Below, one piece after another: positions 59,386-64,000 of a stretch of DNA of 64,000 nucleotides; within the stretch, counting starts at the first letter, position 1; every line of letters begins with the position of its first letter. This stretch comes from Sphingomonas flavescens (lineage in GTDB: Bacteria; Pseudomonadota; Alphaproteobacteria; Sphingomonadales; Sphingomonadaceae): contig NZ_CP133016.1 of assembly GCF_030866745.1 (NCBI RefSeq), forward strand, positions 2,528,001-2,592,000, given 5' to 3'. Under the pieces are notes generated by a model. It made no database searches and was not told where the DNA came from. It saw only the letters and a program-made list of their open reading frames with translations. A program made the translations under genes and the position numbers.

Positions 59386-61419
59386 ATGAAGAGTCGATCG
59401 TATCGCGTTGCAGCAATTCTGTTGGCGGGCAGTGCGCTGTGGGGAGCGCCGGTCGGGGCGCAGCAGGCGGAGCTGGTTGCGAAAGCGCAGACCCCTGTCC
59501 GTTACGGCGCCTGGGGCGTGGACATTTCGACCCGCGACCTGTCGGTAAAACCCGGCGACGATTTCCAGAAATATGCGTCCGGCAAGTGGCTGGCGACCAA
59601 TCCGATCCCAGCGGACAAATCATCCAACGGCATCGGATCGGACGTCAACGACCGCAATCAGGAGCGGCTGCGGTCGATCGTAATGGGTGCCCCTGCCGAC
59701 AGTCAGCTTGGCGCTTTCTACAAAAGCTACATGGACGAAGCGCGGCTGGAGCAGCTCGACGCCGCGCCGCTGATGGCGGATCTCGCTGCGGTCGACGCGA
59801 TCAAGACCAAGGCGCAGTTCACCAGCTTCATGGCGAAGTCGAACGGCGACTTCGGCCAGACACTCTTTGGTGTGGGAGTGCTTCCGGACTTTGCCAATCC
59901 GACGATGAACATCGGCGGCGTGTTCACGTCCGGGCTCGGCATGCCCGATCGCGATTATTACCTGGACGACAAGTACAAGGCGCAGCGCGATGCCTATCGC
60001 GCCTATGTGCAGCGCACATTCGCGCTGATCGGAAACCCGAACCCTGCCGCTGCGACCGACAGCGTAATGGCGTTCGAGACCGAGATCGCCAAGCTGTCGT
60101 GGCCGCGAGCCGACCAGCGGGACATCAACAAGCTGAACAATCCGATGACGCTGGCGCAGCTCAAGACCTATGCGCCGGGCGTCGATTGGTCGGCTTACTT
60201 GCGCGAGTCCAGGGTCATGTCGCCGCACATGATCGTCGGCGACAATACGGCGGTGAAGGCGCTTGCGGCGCTGTATGCCAAGATGCCGCTTGAGACACTA
60301 AAGACCTGGCAGAAATTCAAGGTTGCCGATCAGGCGTCCAATTACCTTTCGAAGCGCTTCGTCGACAGCAAGTTCGAGTACACCAAGACGCTCAGCGGTG
60401 CGAAGGAGCAGCGGCCGCGCTGGCGCCGCGGCATCGCCGAGGTCGACGGACGGCTCGGCGAACTGCTCGGCAAAACCTACGTCGACCGCTATTTCCCGGC
60501 GCAGTCCAAGACGATGATGGAAGAGCTGGTCGTCAACCTGAAGAAGGCGGCGGCCAAGCGCATCCAGGGTAATAGCTGGATGGGCGACGCAACCAAGAAT
60601 GCCGCCCTCACCAAGCTCGCCAAGATGGACGTGATGGTCGGCTATCCCGACAAGTTCCGCGACTATTCGAAGCTGACGATGAAGGCCGACGATCTGTACG
60701 ACAACATCAAGCGCAGCGCGGCCTTCGAGTGGCAGTACCAGCTCGACGATCTCAACAAGCCGGTCGACCGCAAGAAGTGGGCGATGAGCCCCGCGACGGT
60801 GGATGCCTATAACGGCGGGCTGGAGAACAAGATCGTGTTTCCCGCCGGCATCCTGCAGGCGCCATTCTTCGATCCGACGGCGGATCCGGCGGTGAACTAT
60901 GGCGCGGCGGGCGCGATCATCGGCCACGAGATCATGCACGGCTTTGACGACCAGGGCCGCAAAATCGACGAGAATGGAGCGGTGCGCGACTGGTGGACCA
61001 AGGACGACGCGGCGCGGTTCAACGCGCTGACCGATGCGCTGGGCAAGCAGTATTCATCGTACGAGGCGGCGCCGGGCGTGTTCATCAACGGCGCGCTGAC
61101 GATGGGCGAAAACATCGGCGACATGTCGGGGCTGGAGGTCGCCTACGAAGCCTACAAGATGTCGCTGAATGGGAAGCCGGCGCCGGTGCTGGACGGACTA
61201 ACCGGGGACCAGCGTTTCTTCCTGTCGTTCGCTCAGGCATGGCGCGGCGCGCAACGAGACGACGCGATCAAGACGCAGGTCGCGTCCGACCCGCACAGCC
61301 CGCGGCGGTTCCGGATCATCGGGCCGCTGCGCAACCTCGACGCCTGGTACGATGCTTTCAACATTACCCCGGACTCGAAGTTCTACATTCCGCCGGAAAA
61401 ACGCGTCCGCATCTGGTGA
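59386..61419 (+). CDS. M13 family zinc metallopeptidase
   Basis: A 677-residue neprilysin-like peptidase. Signal peptide YRVAAILLAGSALWGAPVGA. The N-terminal domain has WGVDISTRDLSVKPGDDFQK and YASGKWLATNPIPAD, standard for bacterial PepO. The zinc motif is IIGHEIMHGFDDQGR (about 517-531), followed by TMGENIGDMSGLEVAYEAYK (third ligand Glu) and FYIPPEKRVRIW at the end. Likely periplasmic. The upstream in-frame start at 59269 lacks a signal peptide and is not favoured. Confidence 0.93.
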   Translation: MKSRSYRVAAILLAGSALWGAPVGAQQAELVAKAQTPVRYGAWGVDISTRDLSVKPGDDFQKYASGKWLATNPIPADKSSNGIGSDVNDRNQERLRSIVMGAPADSQLGAFYKSYMDEARLEQLDAAPLMADLAAVDAIKTKAQFTSFMAKSNGDFGQTLFGVGVLPDFANPTMNIGGVFTSGLGMPDRDYYLDDKYKAQRDAYRAYVQRTFALIGNPNPAAATDSVMAFETEIAKLSWPRADQRDINKLNNPMTLAQLKTYAPGVDWSAYLRESRVMSPHMIVGDNTAVKALAALYAKMPLETLKTWQKFKVADQASNYLSKRFVDSKFEYTKTLSGAKEQRPRWRRGIAEVDGRLGELLGKTYVDRYFPAQSKTMMEELVVNLKKAAAKRIQGNSWMGDATKNAALTKLAKMDVMVGYPDKFRDYSKLTMKADDLYDNIKRSAAFEWQYQLDDLNKPVDRKKWAMSPATVDAYNGGLENKIVFPAGILQAPFFDPTADPAVNYGAAGAIIGHEIMHGFDDQGRKIDENGAVRDWWTKDDAARFNALTDALGKQYSSYEAAPGVFINGALTMGENIGDMSGLEVAYEAYKMSLNGKPAPVLDGLTGDQRFFLSFAQAWRGAQRDDAIKTQVASDPHSPRRFRIIGPLRNLDAWYDAFNITPDSKFYIPPEKRVRIW

Positions 61420-61435
61420 GCTGCCAGAAACGGAA

Positions 61436-61469
61436 GGGGAGTAATCCGGAAAAACGGCTCCCCTTTTTT
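61436..61469 (+). terminator. Rho-independent terminator after the M13 peptidase gene
   Basis: GGGGAG pairs with CTCCCC, with inner CCG/CGG pairing, followed by six T (61464-61469). Confidence 0.85.
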
Positions 61470-61527
61470 GCGACCGAGTTGGACGGTCGTCGCTCGACAA
61501 AGCCGTTCGCCGTTGTAGCCTTTTAAG

Positions 61528-62169
61528 ATGTTGTGGATTCTCCTCGCCGCTCAACTTAGCGGTCTATCCAGCAGTCATCCGACCGACATCCGCGGGCTGT
61601 TCTCGTACAACGACTTTCCCGCTTATCTATCGCATACCGGCGAGATGTCCCGCACGGTCTACACGCGAACGACTATTCGCGATGACGGGACGCTTCAGGA
61701 TTGCGCCGTTGAGATATCGAGCGGGGATCCGAAGCTCGACGCGTATACCTGCGCCCTGATCGTCAAACGTGGCAAGTTCGTTGCCGGAAGAGCAGGGGAT
61801 GGGACTGCGCTCTACACTGTGCTTCGTTTCCCGGTGAACTGGACAATCACGAGTAGCATTTCGTCACGCGAAGAGATGTTGCGACCGATTATCCCAGACC
61901 TCGAGCTTTCCGTTGATCGTCTGCCGAAAGGAGCCAAGAAACTCGTAGATCTCACGCTGGAGAACGAGGTCGACGACAAGGGGCGCATCGTGGCGTGCGG
62001 GGAGCTTCCGCCCTTTAGAGCCGACCAGCGTCAGCGATTCCCCGAGCTTGTGCCTTTAGCCTGTCAGAATGCGGTCAAGACCCTGTCACTTCGCCCGCCG
62101 CGCGACCGCAACGGGGCACCGACACGTTCAATCCAGACGACCACCGTTCGTTTTGCAATTAAACGATGA
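61528..62169 (+). CDS. TonB C-terminal-like hypothetical protein
   Basis: A 213-residue protein with a short hydrophobic N-terminus (MLWILLAAQLSGLSSS). TRTTIRDDGTLQDCAVEISS, GDPKLDAYTCALIVKRGKF and ALYTVLRFPVNW resemble the TonB C-terminal fold (strand-rich, with GxLxxCxV-type motif). A second similar unit is VDDKGRIVACGELPPF through SLRPPRDRNG. It lacks the proline-rich linker of real TonB proteins. Probably periplasmic; function unknown. Confidence 0.65.
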   Translation: MLWILLAAQLSGLSSSHPTDIRGLFSYNDFPAYLSHTGEMSRTVYTRTTIRDDGTLQDCAVEISSGDPKLDAYTCALIVKRGKFVAGRAGDGTALYTVLRFPVNWTITSSISSREEMLRPIIPDLELSVDRLPKGAKKLVDLTLENEVDDKGRIVACGELPPFRADQRQRFPELVPLACQNAVKTLSLRPPRDRNGAPTRSIQTTTVRFAIKR

Positions 62170-62218
62170 GCGTGCCGCGGTAACGCGCGACAGCGTCTCT
62201 GAACGGCTTCCCTTTTGA

Positions 62219-62992
62219 CTACATCGGTGGCGGGGGCGGGAAGCTGAGGCCGTGGATCGCGGCGCCCGGCGTGCCTGCGGTGACGGCATTGTAATAGGCC
62301 GAGCCGAGCGGGCTGTAGGTGATGGCTTCGATCAGCAGCACCGAGGCGAACATCGTCGCGACGCCCCATTTCCAGGCGGGGTGGACGCGGCCGCTGCGGC
62401 GAAGGTCGGCAACCATGCCGGCGACCGGAAATAGCAGAGCAACGGCAAAGATCGCTTCGAAGACCCAAGGCATCAGCAGCGGCCCGGGAAGCAGACGACC
62501 GAGGCCGGGACCGAGGAGCATGCTCATGCCGCAGAAGTGGAGGCGGCGGTGCCATTTGGTACGCTTGCGATTGACGATAGCCGCCGTGGTGAGGCCAGCG
62601 AAAGTTAGCACGGTCAGCGGGTTAAAGACCATGAATTGCTGCGGGCGGAAGAAGAAGGGCGCATGGCCCTCGCGGACCATCCGTGCGGTGAGGTAGCAGC
62701 CCAGCACGATCATCGGGATCATCCAGAAAGCGGCGATCCAGCCGAGCGTGCGATGCAGGTGCATCCGGCCGGTCGCGACGAAGATGTTCTGCAGCAAATA
62801 GATCGCGACCCAGCCCATGAACACGAAGGCGTGCAGATGGACCGGCAGCGGCGAATGGAAGCTGGAGCGCCCGGTCGCGAGCTGAAGTGAGAAGCCGGCG
62901 ATGATGACCAGGGTCATCACGAACGCGCCGCGCAAGAAAAAGCGTTCGTCGCCCACGTCGGGCGTGAGACTCGTTCCAGCCAATGTTGCCAT
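62219..62992 (-). CDS. Polytopic membrane protein of unknown function
   Basis: A 257-residue protein with about six to seven hydrophobic helices (FVMTLVIIAGFSLQLATG, FVFMGWVAIYLLQNIFVATG, IAAFWMIPMIVLGCYLTARM, VLTFAGLTTAAIVNR, VFEAIFAVALLFPVAGMVAD, WGVATMFASVLLIEAI). His residues are regularly placed (PVHLHAFVFMGW, RMHLHRTLGWIA, KWHRRLHFCGMS), reminiscent of haem- or metal-binding membrane proteins. Start ATG 62992 preferred over the longer frame. Confidence 0.75.
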   Translation of the reverse strand: MATLAGTSLTPDVGDERFFLRGAFVMTLVIIAGFSLQLATGRSSFHSPLPVHLHAFVFMGWVAIYLLQNIFVATGRMHLHRTLGWIAAFWMIPMIVLGCYLTARMVREGHAPFFFRPQQFMVFNPLTVLTFAGLTTAAIVNRKRTKWHRRLHFCGMSMLLGPGLGRLLPGPLLMPWVFEAIFAVALLFPVAGMVADLRRSGRVHPAWKWGVATMFASVLLIEAITYSPLGSAYYNAVTAGTPGAAIHGLSFPPPPPM

Positions 62993-63023
62993 GTCAAAAA
63001 CCCCCGCAATTGACGGGGCGTTT

Positions 63024-63575
63024 CTAGCCGCTCGCGGCTCCTCGCAAAAGTGAATAGCGCGCCGCGACTTCATAATGTGCGCCGTGGCGCGACAGCCGGC
63101 TTTCGAACAGCAGGAATTCGGTCACGAGGAAGGGTGGCGATCGCAACATTTTAGATTGCGCGACGAAGTTCATGGCCTCCCGGCTTCGACGACCGCTCCA
63201 GCGTGCAAGAGTGATATGCGGATGGTATGCGCGACGTTCGGGCGGAAGGCCGATGATCGTGGTCGTGCGCTCGATCTTGGCGGCCAGCGCGGCAAGCGGT
63301 TCCCTCGGTTCGACGCCGGCCCAAAGCACGCCGGAGCTGCGGTGATCGAAGCGGCCGACGCCGACCATCCGTAACTCGAAAGCGGAAGATCGCAACTTCG
63401 AGAGTTCAGCCGCGAGATCCTCGGCCACGGGACGCTCGACCTCGCCAACGAAACGCAGCGTGATGTGCAGCTGGTCGTCCGATTGCCAGCGAAAGTCGGC
63501 ATTGTCGTCCATCGCGTCGAGCAGCAGGTCGCGGATTGCCTCGGGCGGGCGGATAGCGACGAACAAGCGGTGCAT
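63024..63575 (-). CDS. thpR: RNA 2',3'-cyclic phosphodiesterase (ThpR/LigT)
   Basis: A 183-residue 2H phosphoesterase with both H-x-T-x motifs, DQLHITLRFVGEV (about 35-47) and YHPHITLARWSG (about 121-132). The N-terminus MHRLFVAIRPPEAIRDLLLD is typical. It opens 2',3'-cyclic phosphate ends on RNA in vitro. ATG 63575 follows the Nudix stop by 2 bp, implying an operon. Confidence 0.94.
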   Translation of the reverse strand: MHRLFVAIRPPEAIRDLLLDAMDDNADFRWQSDDQLHITLRFVGEVERPVAEDLAAELSKLRSSAFELRMVGVGRFDHRSSGVLWAGVEPREPLAALAAKIERTTTIIGLPPERRAYHPHITLARWSGRRSREAMNFVAQSKMLRSPPFLVTEFLLFESRLSRHGAHYEVAARYSLLRGAASG

Positions 63576-63577
63576 CG

Positions 63578-64000
63578 TCAGAGATGCTCGCGAAGCGCCG
63601 CGATCCATTCGCGGGCGACGGGCGCGAGGTCGGAGGGCAGCTTGTCGACCGAGAACTCGGCAACCTGCTCGACCTCCCACGACCAGCGGGGAGAGTAGTG
63701 GACGTCCTCGACAACCATCAGCGATACCAGATCGCGGCGGCGGTCGGGCCGCTGTTCGAGTTCCGCCGCTTGTTGCACTTTGCCGTAGGCCGTCATGCCG
63801 ATTTCCTCACGCAGTTCACGGAGGCCCGCTTCCACCGCGTCTTCGTTTCTGTCGCGGCCGCCGCCCGGGAGTCGCCAACCGGGCGCGTAGCGGAGCTTGA
63901 CGAGGATCAGCTTCCGGTCCGGCGTCAGGGCCAGCGCATGCGCCCCAAATGTGCGCGGCCGGCTGACGAACCAGCCAGCCCGAAGCAGCTGGTAGGCGCC
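63578..64000 (-). CDS. Nudix hydrolase, C-terminal part (runs off the window)
   Basis: The open frame continues to the edge and ends at 63578. The Nudix box is GGGRDRNEDAVEAGLRELRE followed by EIGM, with the full REUxEE core; ALALTPDRKLILVKLRYAPG precedes it. The rest (RRRDLVSLMVVEDVHYSPRW) matches small Nudix enzymes. Substrate not predictable; the N-terminus lies outside the window. Confidence 0.87.
   Translation of the reverse strand, partial: GAYQLLRAGWFVSRPRTFGAHALALTPDRKLILVKLRYAPGWRLPGGGRDRNEDAVEAGLRELREEIGMTAYGKVQQAAELEQRPDRRRDLVSLMVVEDVHYSPRWSWEVEQVAEFSVDKLPSDLAPVAREWIAALREHL

Overview
The window looks like chromosomal DNA of a GC-rich alphaproteobacterium, most likely a sphingomonad (Sphingomonas/Sphingomicrobium type). 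Pointers are a UrcA-family protein, DUF6356 and DUF1178 proteins, a PEPxxWAM-sorted protein, an extensin-like protein, a GTTC-N7-GTTC LexA box before uvrA, and alpha-type FixLJ. Genus-level placement is inference from gene content.

Layout. 1-5.1 kb: edge of a BioC/NDUFAF5-like methyltransferase, then comF, glutaredoxin, a nitrilase-family amidase, DUF1178, tRNA-Arg(CCT), DUF6356, an FAD/NAD(P)-binding protein and folE. 5-13 kb: PA2169-type four-helix protein, Tat-exported amine oxidase, exported methyltransferase-like protein, DAACS symporter, UrcA, and a LytS/LytTR two-component pair. 13-17 kb: HAD phosphatase overlapping a small 2H phosphoesterase-like protein, a MurC-like ligase and a D-aminoacylase relative. 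17-23 kb: a wHTH-TM-receiver protein, a FixJ/FixL pair next to a cyanide-insensitive alternative oxidase, an LD-carboxypeptidase and a SWIB protein. 23-35 kb: housekeeping and envelope genes (extensin, Nudix, amidohydrolase, mscL, lemA/TPM cluster, ADP-ribose-type Nudix, phosphoesterase, nadC, nitronate monooxygenase, SH3, RidA).

35-40.5 kb is the accessory region. It holds small secreted proteins (one interrupted by a frameshift), then a visibly AT-richer three-gene cassette (37.6-39.4 kb) of unrecognised proteins with winged-helix-like parts and one HEPN-like R-x6-H motif. Next come two extra partial copies of the uvrA 3' end, each separated by a small passenger gene, before the intact uvrA. 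This pattern suggests repeated insertion of foreign DNA at the uvrA terminus and makes the cassette the best candidate for an undescribed, possibly defensive, system.

43-64 kb: uvrA with its SOS box, a TIGR03032 protein, a large FG-GAP/VCBS propeller protein, ppk1 and pyrophosphatase, DUF885 and M13 peptidases, PEPxxWAM protein, L,D-transpeptidase, universal stress protein, FMN-glutamate-synthase-like protein, small proteins, a ThpR-type 2H phosphodiesterase and the edge of a Nudix hydrolase. No rRNA, CRISPR array, complete IS element or integrase gene was seen.
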